Numbered from the stretch's first letter, positions 1-8,760 are shown. The stretch: 64,000 nucleotides of DNA from a bacterium 1xD42-67 (GCA_003612335.1 RAYO01000022.1:1-64000); one strand, 5' to 3'. Program-made: numbers and translations. The notes: generated by a model from the letters alone, not told the origin.

Positions 1-611
1 GCGTCAGAGCCGCTGTTGTCAGGCTCAGAGGGGTCGACAGGGGCCTCGGGGTCGACAGGGGCCTCGGGGTCGACAGGAGCCTCTGGGTCGACAGGGGCCT
101 CTGGGTCGACAGGAGCCTCTGGGTCGACAGGAGCCTCAGGGTCGACAGGAGCCTCAGGGTCGACAGGAGCCTCAGGGTCGACAGGGGCCTCTGGGTCGAC
201 AGGGGCCTCGGGGTCGACAGGGGCCTCGGGGTCGACAGGGGCCTCGGGGTCGACAGGAGCCTCGGGGTCGACAGGGGCCTCGGGCACCTCCGGGACCACG
301 GGGACCTCCGGGACCACAGGTGCAGGGCCCAGGGTCTGTTTCGTTACGCTGAACGTGACCTCGGCAGTACCGGGGCCCTCGGCTGTGACCACGCCGCCGT
401 CCACAGTCAGGACTTGGGGATCGCTGGAAGTCCAGCTCCCCTCCAGACCCGAGACTTCAGCGCTCAGGTCCCATGTCTCACCTACAGTGAGCTGGATAGG
501 CCGATCCTCCGCAGGGTCCGCGAAAGCGGTGATCTGCATCAGGCTCAGGCACATCGTCAGGGTTAGGACCAAGGCGAGGCCGCGTTTGCCAGATCGTTTC
601 AGTTTCGTCAT
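1..611 (-). CDS. Secreted repeat-rich surface protein, truncated by window edge
   Basis: The reading frame opens at ATG 611 after the ribosome site AGGAAGGAAGA and runs off the left edge (203 codons visible). It begins with a signal peptide: basic [11 protein letters not shown], a hydrophobic core, then an Ala-Phe-Ala-Asp cleavage region near residue 31. Residues about 38-90 look like a Big2-type immunoglobulin-like fold (motif [15 protein letters not shown] followed by [14 protein letters not shown]). A Pro-rich stalk of 14 consecutive PEAPVD units follows. Differences between repeat copies fall at third codon positions of this frame, which supports this strand as the coding one. The gene is preceded by tandem c-di-GMP-I aptamers, so a surface or adhesion role controlled by c-di-GMP is likely (inference). 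The C-terminal anchoring region is outside the window. Confidence 0.85.
   Translation of the reverse strand, partial: MTKLKRSGKRGLALVLTLTMCLSLMQITAFADPAEDRPIQLTVGETWDLSAEVSGLEGSWTSSDPQVLTVDGGVVTAEGPGTAEVTFSVTKQTLGPAPVVPEVPVVPEVPEAPVDPEAPVDPEAPVDPEAPVDPEAPVDPEAPVDPEAPVDPEAPVDPEAPVDPEAPVDPEAPVDPEAPVDPEAPVDPEAPVDPSEPDNSGSD
33..284 (-). repeat. 18-bp tandem repeat, 14 copies, encoding PEAPVD
   Basis: Fourteen head-to-tail 18-bp units, each containing GTCGAC, are uninterrupted. Read on the minus strand each unit gives Pro-Glu-Ala-Pro-Val-Asp. Copies differ only as CCC/CCA/CCT and GCC/GCT, which are synonymous. The array is a likely site of copy-number change by slippage or recombination. Confidence 0.95.
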
Positions 612-762
612 TCTCTTCCTTCCTTTCTTTGCCGGTGTCGCTCGGATGCAAAGTATCCGGCGGCTGGGCTGCCATGTCGCCGCCGCAGGGGCCCGCCCCA
701 TCCCTGCCCGGGGGCAGGACGGCGCGGGACGGTCTTCTCTTCCGGGCGTCCGCGCTGGATGC

Positions 763-838
763 GTGGACAGGCCCGGCTGGGGCGCCGGCGATTTAGGCCC
801 CTTGCTTTGCGTACCGCCCTTTCGGACGGGATGCTAAA
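763..838 (-). promoter_or_regulatory. c-di-GMP-I (GEMM-I) riboswitch aptamer, second of a tandem
   Basis: On the minus strand this segment contains the GEMM-I landmarks in order: a GAAA-capped hairpin, ACGCAAAGC, GGGGCCUAAA with a pairing GCCCC, and AGCCGGG at the 3' side. It lies 20-odd bases downstream of a second, more canonical copy and about 150 nt upstream of the surface-protein start. The 5' GCAAAC element is degenerate here (GCAUCC), so this aptamer may bind weakly or have altered specificity. No clear U-tract terminator is visible before the gene, so the expression platform is unresolved. Confidence 0.7.
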
Positions 839-849
839 GTGTCGTTCCA

Positions 850-943
850 GCAGCCGGGCTAACATAGCATCGTCGATCTGTCATCTCGATACCTTAGTTC
901 CCATAGCTTTGCAGTCCCACAGTTTCCCATGGTTTGCCCGAGT
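850..943 (-). promoter_or_regulatory. c-di-GMP-I (GEMM-I) riboswitch aptamer, first of a tandem
   Basis: The minus strand reads GGGCAAACC, a GGAAAC-capped CCAUG/UGUGG stem, GGGACUGCAAAGC, AUGGGAACUAAGG, a GUAUCG/CGAUGC stem and finally UUAGCCCGGCUGC. This is the order of conserved elements of the class I cyclic di-GMP riboswitch. The outer CGGGC/GCCCG pair closes the fold. It points at the secreted protein that starts at 611. The segment from 944 to 1051 is GC-rich and shows no gene. Confidence 0.85.
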
Positions 944-1051
944 CGCCTCCTCGTCTCCCCGCCGCCGGCGGCGTCTGCGGCGGCGGGACAGGTGCAGGGC
1001 GGATCATCCCTCATCGCGGGCCCTCCTCTCTCGATCGTTGATATATAGGGA

Positions 1052-1609
1052 TCAGCTTCCGGCCTCTTGGGTCTCGGTCGGGCCAATGAACCCACGCAGA
1101 AAATCGTCGTGCAGGTCCGCTTCCGCGCGCTTGCGGGCCTCTACCGCGTCCTCGAATTTCCCATAGCTGCCCAGATAGTGCCGCTTCCCCTTGAAGCAGA
1201 TCGACGCCCGCCACACCTTTTTGGAGGCACGCCACTCCACGCCGGGGACGCCGCTGGTGTTGTTCCGCCGCACCGTCTTGGCCCGCAGCATCTCCACACA
1301 GGTGCCGTCCACATAGGTGAGGGACTGCAGGCCCGTGGCCCCCGACTTGGAGCAGCCGCAGCTGGTAGTGTGGCCGCTGCGCAGGTGGCAGGTCTTGACC
1401 ACGCTCTCCCGCCCGCAGTCGCACCGGCAGAGCCAGGCCGTCCGGTCACCGATGTTGGCCGCCGGCTGCAGGACCACCTGCCTGCCGAACCGCTGTCCGG
1501 TCAGGTCCACTTTTTTACGGCTGTGCCCGCCCGGCTTCCTCGATGACGGACCGGCCTCGGCGGGCGTGCCGGACGGGGGCTGGACGTGGGAGGATAGGCG
1601 CTGTTCCAT
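1052..1609 (-). CDS. AP2-domain DNA-binding protein
   Basis: This 185-aa protein has a basic N-terminus, a Cys-rich ribbon (CRCDCG, then SCGC about 20 residues on) and a C-terminal AP2/ERF-like domain (NNTSGVPGVEW, then YLGSYGKFEDAVEARKRAE). Such proteins occur in phages and mobile elements of Firmicutes, where the AP2 fold binds DNA and is often found with endonucleases. No nuclease motif is visible. ATG 1609 follows AGGCAGGG; two in-frame upstream ATGs (1639 and 1678) could add up to 23 residues. It sits downstream of the serine recombinase on the same strand, and the two probably belong to one mobile unit. Confidence 0.7.
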   Translation of the reverse strand: MEQRLSSHVQPPSGTPAEAGPSSRKPGGHSRKKVDLTGQRFGRQVVLQPAANIGDRTAWLCRCDCGRESVVKTCHLRSGHTTSCGCSKSGATGLQSLTYVDGTCVEMLRAKTVRRNNTSGVPGVEWRASKKVWRASICFKGKRHYLGSYGKFEDAVEARKRAEADLHDDFLRGFIGPTETQEAGS

Positions 1610-1646
1610 ATGGGCCCTGCCTTTCTGAGCGTGGGACATGCCGCAG

Positions 1647-1660
1647 AAAGGCACACCTTT
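1647..1660. repeat. Dyad AAAGGCACACCTTT, copy 1
   Basis: A 14-bp inverted repeat lies in the leader or alternative N-terminus of the AP2 gene. It nearly matches the dyad at 1773-1786, and both are preceded by AG. It is a possible operator or recombinase subsite; the function is inferred only. Confidence 0.45.
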
Positions 1661-1702
1661 CATCCCATCCTCCGGCATATCTGAAATTTATCTGGATAGT
1701 TA

Positions 1703-1731
1703 AGGATATCATAAAAATGACAGATATTCAA
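1703..1731 (-). promoter_or_regulatory. Promoter for the AP2 gene
   Basis: The minus strand carries TTGAAT, 17 bases, TATCCT. It lies in an AT-rich spacer and inside the GGATATCA/TGATATCC inverted repeat, so DNA binding at that dyad would affect it. Confidence 0.5.
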
Positions 1732-1764
1732 TATATTCCAGAAATAATTTTGTAAGTGATATCC
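1704..1764. other. AT-rich dyad region, candidate resolvase res or operator site
   Basis: GGATATCA (1704-1711) is inverted as TGATATCC (1757-1764) around an AT-rich core in otherwise GC-rich DNA. Serine resolvases usually act at dyad-rich sites next to their own gene, and this one abuts the recombinase 3' end. Assignment as a res site is inference. Confidence 0.4.
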
Positions 1765-1772
1765 CTTTACAG

Positions 1773-1786
1773 AAAGGTGTACCTTT
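1773..1786. repeat. Dyad AAAGGTGTACCTTT, copy 2
   Basis: A near-perfect 14-bp inverted repeat (AAAGGT/ACCTTT around GT) lies just past the recombinase stop and is paired with the copy at 1647-1660. Confidence 0.45.
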
Positions 1787-1796
1787 TTGTAAGCCT

Positions 1797-2423
<627 letters not shown>

Positions 2424-2513
2424 TCATATTTGGCTCACAGGCTGTCCCTGTGGAGCTCTATTTTACAGGACAGAGGCTGCCGCTGTCTTGCCATATCCTC
2501 CTGGGAAAAGAAC

Positions 2514-2547
2514 GAAGACGGTCATCCCGAATGGGATGACCGTCTTC
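2514..2547 (-). terminator. Rho-independent terminator of the amino acid ABC operon
   Basis: A perfect 15-bp stem (GAAGACGGTCATCCC and its complement) has a 4-base loop. On the minus strand it is followed by the U-rich GTTCTTTT. It lies 100 bp beyond the ATPase stop codon. Confidence 0.8.
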
Positions 2548-2647
2548 TCGAACTGTCATAAAACTCCTGTCCCCGCCGCAGCGGGCAGGGCTCCTTGTAA
2601 ACGAGGTCTGCGCCGGCCTCGGTCGCTTCGCACGTTTCGCCTGCGCC

Positions 2648-3367
2648 TCACAGGACCTTGGACAGGAAGAGCTGGGTCCGGGGGTGCTGGGGCCGGGCAA
2701 AGAAGGTCTGGGGGGCCTCCTGTTCCAGGATGCGGCCCCCGTCCATGAAGAGGACCCGGCTGGCCACCTCCCGGGCGAAGCCCATCTCGTGGGTGACCAC
2801 CACCATGGTCATGCCCTCCTGGGCCAGCTCCTTCATCACGTCCAGCACCTCGCCCACCATCTCCGGGTCCAGGGCGGAGGTGGGCTCGTCGAAGAGCATC
2901 ACCTTGGGCCGCATGGCCAGGGCCCGGACGATGGCGATCCGCTGCTTCTGTCCACCGGAGAGCTGGCTGGGATAGCTGTCTGCCTTGTCGGCCAGGTCCA
3001 CCCGCTGGAGGAGGACCTGGGCCACGTGATCGGCCTCCTCCTGGCTCATCAGCTTGGTCTGGACCGGGGCCAGGGTGATGTTCTTTCGGATGGTCATGTT
3101 GGGGAAGAGGTTGAAGTGCTGGAAGACCATGCCCATCTGCTGGCGGACCTTGTCGATCTTCACCTTGGGATCGGTGATGACCGTGCCCTCGAAGGTGATC
3201 GTCCCCTTGGTGGGGACCTCCAGCAGATCCAAGCACCGCAGGAAGGTGGACTTGCCCGACCCGGAGGGGCCGATCACCACCACCTTCTCCCCCAGGCTGA
3301 TGTGCTCAGAGATGCCGTCCAGCACCAGGTGGCCGCCGAAGGACTTGGACAGGTCTTTAACGTCGAT
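2648..3367 (-). CDS. Polar amino acid ABC transporter, ATP-binding protein
   Basis: This 239-aa protein has Walker [11 protein letters not shown]-loop FQHFNLFP, signature LSGGQKQR, Walker [10 protein letters not shown] and switch His in THEMG, so it is a complete ABC ATPase of the GlnQ/HisP family. It energises the permease encoded just upstream and acts at the inner face of the membrane. The start is GTG 3367, chosen because AGGAGG lies 10 bases upstream; the gene overlaps the permease 3' end by 11 bp, which suggests translational coupling. The substrate (Gln, His, Arg, cystine or other) cannot be read from sequence alone. Confidence 0.95.
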   Translation of the reverse strand: MDVKDLSKSFGGHLVLDGISEHISLGEKVVVIGPSGSGKSTFLRCLDLLEVPTKGTITFEGTVITDPKVKIDKVRQQMGMVFQHFNLFPNMTIRKNITLAPVQTKLMSQEEADHVAQVLLQRVDLADKADSYPSQLSGGQKQRIAIVRALAMRPKVMLFDEPTSALDPEMVGEVLDVMKELAQEGMTMVVVTHEMGFAREVASRVLFMDGGRILEQEAPQTFFARPQHPRTQLFLSKVL

Positions 3368-4055
3368 CACTTTGACGCAGCCTCCTCTCGATCTGTTTGA
3401 TGACGAAGGTGAGCACATATACGATGACCAGGTAGAACAGGGCCGCCACCGTCATGGGGGCCAGGTAGTTGGCCAGGTTCTGTCCGCTGCCCACGTTCTT
3501 GGCGGCGGCGGTCAGGTCATACATGCCGATCATGCTGACGATGGAGGTCTCTTTGATCAGAGCGATCAGCTCGTTCCCGATCGAGGGGATCACGTTCTTG
3601 ATGGCCTGGGGGATGACGATGTACCGCATCGTGGCGCCGGCGGACAGCCCCAGGGAGCGCCCCGCTTCGGTCTGTCCGATGTCTACGGACAGGATCCCTG
3701 CGCGGATGTTCTCAGACACGTAGGCCCCCGAGTTCACCCCGAAGGCGATGATGGCGGTGACGACCAGAGGGAAGCCCCGGATGGCCAGGACCACGAAGGC
3801 CATGATGAACAGCTGCAGCGCCATGGGGGTGCCCCGCACCACGGTGACATAGACCGCACATACCAGCTTGGGCAGCTTCATCAGCGGGTTCTTGGACTTG
3901 GCCAGCCCCACCAGCGCCACGATCGTCCCCAGCACCAGGCCCAGCACCGACGCGCCCACCGAGATAGCAAGGGTCATACGCAGGCCGGTCAGCATACTGT
4001 CCAGATATTTCGCGTTGGTGAAGATCAGGGTGAATTTCTCTATAAAGGTCATCAT
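3357..4055 (-). CDS. Polar amino acid ABC transporter, permease
   Basis: The 232-aa membrane protein has about five hydrophobic segments and the permease EAA loop ([17 protein letters not shown] followed by [16 protein letters not shown]), which docks with the ATPase. [12 protein letters not shown] is typical of the HisM/GlnP family. The gene is the second of three in an SBP-permease-ATPase operon. A strong hairpin separates it from the binding-protein gene. Only one permease gene is present, so a homodimeric channel is likely. Confidence 0.95.
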   Translation of the reverse strand: MMTFIEKFTLIFTNAKYLDSMLTGLRMTLAISVGASVLGLVLGTIVALVGLAKSKNPLMKLPKLVCAVYVTVVRGTPMALQLFIMAFVVLAIRGFPLVVTAIIAFGVNSGAYVSENIRAGILSVDIGQTEAGRSLGLSAGATMRYIVIPQAIKNVIPSIGNELIALIKETSIVSMIGMYDLTAAAKNVGSGQNLANYLAPMTVAALFYLVIVYVLTFVIKQIERRLRQSDRR

Positions 4056-4080
4056 CCCACCGTCTTTCTGCTATATTCAT

Positions 4081-4116
4081 GTGGCGGAACAGTGCCTGAG
4101 GGTACCGTTCCGCCAC
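4081..4116 (-). promoter_or_regulatory. Intercistronic hairpin between binding protein and permease
   Basis: GTGGCGGAAC and GTTCCGCCAC pair perfectly, with a further 5-bp stem and TGAG loop inside. No U-tract follows on the minus strand, so it is more likely an mRNA-stabilising or processing stem than a full terminator. It would keep binding-protein mRNA more abundant than transporter mRNA, a known arrangement in such operons. Confidence 0.6.
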
Positions 4117-4125
4117 AGTATGCGC

Positions 4126-5031
4126 TTATTTCAGGCCCATGTGCTCCATCACCAGGCTGTTGATGCCGTCCTCGCCCAGCTCGGAGAGCACCGCGTTGAT
4201 GGCGTCGAGCAGCTCGTCCTGGCCTTTGGTGACGCAGATGGCGTACTGCTCCTCGGTGGGGAAGGGGGCCGATGCGCCGTCGGTGCCCGCGGCGTAGTAC
4301 AGGGCGGCGCATTCAAAGCCGTCGTTCTTGTCCACGATGTAGGAGGCGGGGAGCTGGTCCACCACCACCACGTCCACCTGGCCCGCGCCCACGGCGTCCG
4401 CCGCAAGCTGGGCGCTGTCATAGCGGGTCTCCTCGGCGCCGGAGCCCAGGAGCACGCCGTCCCGGCCCAGGTCGTAGTCGTCGCCGTCAGCGGCGTTGAT
4501 CTCCATGTCCACATAGATGTCGCCGGTGGTGTCGGCCTGGACGCCGATCTTCTTGCCGGCCAGGGAGTCCCAGAGGATGTAGCTCACGTCGCCGTCGGTC
4601 CCGTCGGCCGTCATGGTCCCGGCGGGGAAGATCACATACTGCACGGAGGTGAAGTAGGGGTCGGAGAAGTCCACCTGTTCCTGCCGGCTGGCGGTGATGG
4701 TGATGCCTGCCGCGCCCACGTCGGCCAGCTTGCCGGCGGAGACGGTGTCGATGATGGTGCCGAACTCCACGTTGGTGTAGCTGACCTTGCGGCCCAGCTT
4801 TTCGCCCACCCTATCCATGACGTCTACGTCCACGCCTACGATATCGGTGCCGTCGTAGTATTCGAAGGGGGCGAAATAGGCGTTGGTGTACACAGAGATG
4901 GGGCCGGCGGAGCCGCCGCCGTTGGAGCTGCTGCCGTTGGAGCTGCCGCTCCCCTTGTCGCTGTTCCCGCCGCAGGCGGCCAGGGACAGGACCATCGCGG
5001 CAGCCATGGTCAAAGCAAGGATCTTCTTCAT
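4126..5031 (-). CDS. Amino acid ABC transporter substrate-binding lipoprotein
   Basis: The 301-aa protein starts with a lipoprotein signal (MKKILALTMAAA, lipobox LAAC with Cys20), then a Ser/Gly/Asn linker and a type 2 periplasmic-binding fold (SBP_bac_3): YTNAYFAPFEYYDG, GVDVDVMDRVGEKLG, ADVGAAGITITASRQEQVDFSDPY split across the usual ligand-binding stretches. It captures a polar amino acid outside the membrane and delivers it to the permease encoded next. The start has AAGGAGT upstream and a near-consensus promoter at 5100-5128. Confidence 0.95.
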   Translation of the reverse strand: MKKILALTMAAAMVLSLAACGGNSDKGSGSSNGSSSNGGGSAGPISVYTNAYFAPFEYYDGTDIVGVDVDVMDRVGEKLGRKVSYTNVEFGTIIDTVSAGKLADVGAAGITITASRQEQVDFSDPYFTSVQYVIFPAGTMTADGTDGDVSYILWDSLAGKKIGVQADTTGDIYVDMEINAADGDDYDLGRDGVLLGSGAEETRYDSAQLAADAVGAGQVDVVVVDQLPASYIVDKNDGFECAALYYAAGTDGASAPFPTEEQYAICVTKGQDELLDAINAVLSELGEDGINSLVMEHMGLK

Positions 5032-5099
5032 TTCTAAAACTCCTTTTCAAATGCGTTCGGATGCGGGATAGAGCGCCCGGATCTTTGGGCACTGTGGGG

Positions 5100-5128
5100 A
5101 TTATACTCCGATAAATATGCACAGTCAA
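5100..5128 (-). promoter_or_regulatory. Sigma-A-type promoter of the amino acid ABC operon
   Basis: The minus strand reads TTGACT, exactly 17 bases, TATAAT, ending about 70 bp before the binding-protein start. From 5129 to 5339 no other gene or site is apparent. Confidence 0.9.
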
Positions 5129-5339
5129 TAGATAAAAATTCAAGATTGCCAGGCCTCCCGGCGAAATTTTGTATAAATGGGCAAGAAGGGGCCCCAGGGG
5201 ACAGCGCCCCGGTCCGGGCGGGACCGGATCTGCGGCTGGACGGGAAAAATTTTCCCCTGCCGGGAACAGCGGGGGGAGATCCTGCGTCTATATGGGGGAG
5301 CGGCAACATTAAAAATTTTTTAAAGTTGGAGACGGCCCC

Positions 5340-5367
5340 TTGCATTTTCAAAAAAGATCGCTATCCT
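5340..5367 (+). promoter_or_regulatory. Promoter for the LTA synthase-like gene
   Basis: TTGCAT, 16 bases, TATCCT lies 45 bp ahead of the ATG at 5412. It is a fair but not strong match. Confidence 0.45.
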
Positions 5368-5411
5368 ATTGTATTGACTGCCGCGGCGCGGGCCGCGTTG
5401 GAGGGACGGAA

Positions 5412-7256
5412 ATGAGAGGACTGCTTTACAGGGACACATTCCCCCGCCTGGTGCGGGACGTCCAGGACCACCCGGGCAAGTGGGCCTCCCGGCTGGTCCT
5501 CCTGCTGGGCCCCTGGACCTGCCTGTGGATGGTGGAGATCCTGAACGAGAACGACGTGTTCCGGGATCTGGCCGACTGGCAGGTCCTGATGAACATGGTG
5601 TTCTACTACATCATCTTCACTGCCCTGCGCCTCGTCCTGGGCCGGAACCGGCGGGCGGCGGCGGCGGGGGCGGTCTTCTGCTTCCTCTTCGGCCTGGTGG
5701 ACCACTACGTGCTGCGGTTCCGGGGGCGGATCCTCTTCCCGGCGGACATCACCGGCTGGCGCACCGCGGCCAACGTGGCCGGGGGCTTCGACTACTCCAT
5801 GGACCCCTACATCGGCCAGGCGGCGATCCTGCTGGTGGTGTATCTGTTCCTCGTGGCGGTCTGCCCGCCCCAGAGGAGGCGGGCCAAGGTGGGGGCCCTG
5901 GCCTCGACGGCCCTGTGGGGGAGCATGATCTGCTACTGCTACGCCTTCTTCTGCACCGGGATGCTCCCCGCCTTGGACATCTACACCCAGCAGTGGGTCA
6001 CCCAGCGCAACGGCTTCCTCCTCAACTTCTCCATCGCCCTGCGGTACTCCTCCATCGACAAGCCCCGGGACTACTCGAAAGAGCTGGTCCTGGAGCTGAT
6101 GGAGGAGCACCCAGGAACGGCGGGGGACCCCGGCCGGCGGCCGGTGGACATCGTGGTGATCATGAACGAGTCCTTCGGCGACCTGACCATCTTCGATGAG
6201 TTGGAGGTCTCGGAGGATCCCACCCCCTTCCTCCACTCCTTGGAGGAGGATACGATCCAGGGGCTGATGTATTCCTCGGTCACCGGGGGCGGCACCGCCA
6301 CCATCGAGTTCGAATACCTCACCGGCTTCACCAGTCTGTTCCAGCCCCCTCACACTGTGGCCTATCAGCTCTATGTGGAGGAGGGCATGCCCTCCCTGGC
6401 CGCCTTGGCCGGGAGCCAGGGCTACGCCACCACCGCCTTCCACCCCTATAAGTCCTCGGGGTGGAACCGGGTGCTGGCTTACCAGTATCTGGGCTTCGAC
6501 CGGCAGATGTATGAGGAGGACGTCTCCGCCCCCTATCTGATCCGCAGCTACATCTCCGACAAGTCGGACTATGAGACGATCTTCCGCACCACCGAGGAGG
6601 AGGCGTCCAGCTTCTTTTTCAACGTGACCATGCAGAACCACAGCGGCTACGCCCAGAGCTGGCGGAACCTGGAGCGGACCATCCGCCTCCCCGACAGACT
6701 GAAGGCGGCGGACCGCTCCGCAGAGCAGTTCCTGGCCCTGATGCGGGAGAGCGACAAGGCCCTGGAGGAGCTGATCGGCTACTACAGCCAGCGGGAGGAG
6801 CCCACCCTGGTGGTCTTCTTCGGCGACCACCAGCCCCCTTTGACCAACGCCTTCTATGAAAAGCTGTACGGCAAGAAGCTGTCGGAGCGGACCACCGAGG
6901 AGGTCATGGAGCAGTATGCCGTCCCCTTCTTCATCTGGGCCAACTATGATATCCCGGAGATGCGGGACGTGGTAGTGAGCCCCAACTACCTGGGGGCCAT
7001 CACCGCCAAGGCCGCCGGCCTGCCCACCACCGGGTACATGGAGTTCCTGCTGGAGCTGTATGAGGTGCTCCCCGCCATCACCCCGGTGGGCTTCGTCACC
7101 GGCGACGGGCAGTTCCGCTCCAAATCCGAGCTGGACGAGGTCCAAAGGGACTGGCTGTGGAAGTATGAGGTGCTCAACTACTGCGGTATGGTGGACCTCT
7201 TCGACGAGGCCCGGCCCATGTTCATCCTGGGGGAGGAGGGCGGCCAGGGGGACTGA
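5412..7256 (+). CDS. LTA synthase family protein (sulfatase fold)
   Basis: The 614-aa protein has an N-terminal membrane domain of about five helices followed by an extracellular sulfatase/alkaline-phosphatase domain. Family motifs are VDIVVIMNESFGDL (metal-binding Glu), a TGGGTATIEFEYLTG stretch with the nucleophilic Thr region, NVTMQNHSGY and FFGDHQPPL (metal-binding Asp-His). Such enzymes polymerise or transfer glycerol-phosphate onto glycolipid or glycans at the cell surface. The start was placed at ATG 5412 because GGAGGGACGG precedes it and the membrane domain begins just after. It stands alone between two divergently oriented units. The exact polymer made is not predictable. Confidence 0.85.
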   Translation: MRGLLYRDTFPRLVRDVQDHPGKWASRLVLLLGPWTCLWMVEILNENDVFRDLADWQVLMNMVFYYIIFTALRLVLGRNRRAAAAGAVFCFLFGLVDHYVLRFRGRILFPADITGWRTAANVAGGFDYSMDPYIGQAAILLVVYLFLVAVCPPQRRRAKVGALASTALWGSMICYCYAFFCTGMLPALDIYTQQWVTQRNGFLLNFSIALRYSSIDKPRDYSKELVLELMEEHPGTAGDPGRRPVDIVVIMNESFGDLTIFDELEVSEDPTPFLHSLEEDTIQGLMYSSVTGGGTATIEFEYLTGFTSLFQPPHTVAYQLYVEEGMPSLAALAGSQGYATTAFHPYKSSGWNRVLAYQYLGFDRQMYEEDVSAPYLIRSYISDKSDYETIFRTTEEEASSFFFNVTMQNHSGYAQSWRNLERTIRLPDRLKAADRSAEQFLALMRESDKALEELIGYYSQREEPTLVVFFGDHQPPLTNAFYEKLYGKKLSERTTEEVMEQYAVPFFIWANYDIPEMRDVVVSPNYLGAITAKAAGLPTTGYMEFLLELYEVLPAITPVGFVTGDGQFRSKSELDEVQRDWLWKYEVLNYCGMVDLFDEARPMFILGEEGGQGD

Positions 7257-7371
7257 TCTTGTCCCCTCCGCAGAAACGATCGCTTTTTTCCCCAAGATGT
7301 GTTATCATAGAGCACGCCGCGCCCCTGCCCCGGCAGGGGCGACATCACATCAGAGACAGTGAGGTCCACAT

Positions 7372-8526
7372 ATGAATCAAAAAGAAGTCAGCGAGCTGCG
7401 CCGCCGGTGGCGCCTGGAGAAGAGCGCCGTGAGCCGGATCTACGGCTGCTTCGTCAACGGCAAGGGGGAGATCGTCTCCGACCTGGACGAATCCCTGGGG
7501 GCCATGCCCCAGGAGGAGGCGGAGAAGTATCTGGGCCTTTTGAAGAAGGCCCTGTCCGGGACACTGGGCAAGAACCTGATCGACATCGTCTTCTCCACCC
7601 AGCAGGTGATGGACAGCGAGGAGCACCGCCTCCTCACCGCCCTGCGGTCCAGCGGCCTGAAGGACGCCCAGGCCCGGGCGTCCTTCTATCGAAAGGCGAT
7701 CCAGGGGCTGGATATGGGGGAGGACAGCTATCTCCTCCTGCTGGCCTGCGACCCCTATGACGTCCCCCGCCGGGGGAAGGACGGGGAGGACCGGGCCGGT
7801 GAGGGGGAGGAGGTCTTCACCTATCTCCTGTGCTGCGTCTGTCCGGTGAAGCAGGGCCGGCCCGAGCTGGGCTACTTCCCCGGGGACAACGAGTTCCACT
7901 ACACCGCCGGGCAGGTGGTGTCGGCGCCGGAGCTGGGCTTCCTCTTCCCCGCCTTCGACGGCCGGACGGCCAACATCTATAACGCCCTGTTCTACTCCCG
8001 CAAGCCGGACCAGATCCACCAGGAGTTCATCGACGCCGTGTTCCATACCGAGCCCCCCATGTCCGCCGCCGAGCAGCGGGAGGCCTTCCAGGAGGCCCTG
8101 TCCCAGGCTCTGGAGGATTCCTTCACGGTGGAGGTGGTCCGGTCGGTCCATGAACGGCTGGCGGACCAGATCGGCCAGCACAAGGAGAGCCGGTCTCCGG
8201 AGCCCCTGGCCCTGACGGTGGGGGAGATCGGCGGGATGCTCCGGGACTGCGGCGTGGACGAAGCGCGGATCGGCGCCTTCAGGGCCAACTGTGAGGAGCG
8301 GTTCGGAGCGGGGGCGGTGCTCAGCCCGGCCAACCTGATCGACGCCGGGCGCTTCGAGGTCAAGACCGGCCAGGCCACCCTGTCGGTGGACCCGGAGCAG
8401 AGCTATCTGGTGGAGACCAGGATCATCGACGGCAGGAAGTATCTGCTGATCCCCGCCGGGGAGGACGTGGAGGTCAACGGCCAGACCGTCCGCTTCGCCT
8501 CGGAGGAGGAGCGGCCCCAGAGATGA
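7372..8526 (+). CDS. DUF4317 domain-containing protein
   Basis: This 384-aa soluble protein matches my recollection of the DUF4317 family, common in Clostridia and of unknown role. The N-terminus (SELRRRWRLEKSAVSRIYGC, then LGKNLIDIVFSTQQVMDSEEH) is the conserved part. The middle has a Gly/Glu-rich loop, and the C-terminus looks like a small beta domain. There is no signal peptide or catalytic motif. A GC-rich hairpin (7320-7339) lies in its leader and a GC-rich hairpin follows at 8532. It appears monocistronic. Confidence 0.8.
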   Translation: MNQKEVSELRRRWRLEKSAVSRIYGCFVNGKGEIVSDLDESLGAMPQEEAEKYLGLLKKALSGTLGKNLIDIVFSTQQVMDSEEHRLLTALRSSGLKDAQARASFYRKAIQGLDMGEDSYLLLLACDPYDVPRRGKDGEDRAGEGEEVFTYLLCCVCPVKQGRPELGYFPGDNEFHYTAGQVVSAPELGFLFPAFDGRTANIYNALFYSRKPDQIHQEFIDAVFHTEPPMSAAEQREAFQEALSQALEDSFTVEVVRSVHERLADQIGQHKESRSPEPLALTVGEIGGMLRDCGVDEARIGAFRANCEERFGAGAVLSPANLIDAGRFEVKTGQATLSVDPEQSYLVETRIIDGRKYLLIPAGEDVEVNGQTVRFASEEERPQR

Positions 8527-8531
8527 GGACA

Positions 8532-8558
8532 GGCCCCCCGGCTGAACGCCGGGGGGCC
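8532..8558. terminator. GC-rich hairpin between convergent genes, likely terminator
   Basis: GGCCCCCCGGC pairs with GCCGGGGGGCC around a 5-base loop, between the convergent DUF4317 and rpmF genes. U-tracts on both sides are short, so it may act weakly in both directions. Confidence 0.55.
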
Positions 8559-8571
8559 TTGATGTTCACGC

Positions 8572-8760
8572 TTACTGCTGGGCCTCGACCTGGCCGAAGG
8601 AACGGCCGTTATAGGTCAGGCAATTCTTGCACATACGGTGAGGCAGCCGGTAAGCCCCGCACTTGGGGCAGGTCACGATACCGGGAGTTTCCAGCTTCCA
8701 GTGGGAGCTGCGCCGCTTATCGCGCCGGGCCTTGGATACTTTTCCCTTGGGGACCGCCAT
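8572..8760 (-). CDS. rpmF: 50S ribosomal protein L32
   Basis: The 62-aa protein begins [17 protein letters not shown], diagnostic for L32, and carries the four-Cys zinc form (CPKCG and CKNC). ATG 8760 is chosen over an upstream in-frame GTG because AAGGAGG sits 8 bases before it. The gene follows the DUF177/YceD gene on the same strand, the usual yceD-rpmF pair, and shares the promoter at 9363-9391. Confidence 0.97.
   Translation of the reverse strand: MAVPKGKVSKARRDKRRSSHWKLETPGIVTCPKCGAYRLPHRMCKNCLTYNGRSFGQVEAQQ

Noticed and set aside
33-284. CRISPR array
   Set aside because: Units are head-to-tail without unique spacers, and no cas genes are present.
16-837. Long plus-strand frame of Gly-Ser-Thr-Gly-Ala-Ser repeats
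   Set aside because: It is the antisense of the PEAPVD array. The minus strand has the signal peptide, ribosome site, riboswitches and silent variation.
3868-5037. 389-codon plus-strand frame opposite the binding-protein gene
   Set aside because: It is antisense to the clear lipoprotein and permease genes and has no ribosome site.
5361-7295. 644-codon frame antisense to the LTA synthase-like gene
   Set aside because: Composition is typical of an antisense shadow (Gly, His, Gln, Val rich) with no motif.
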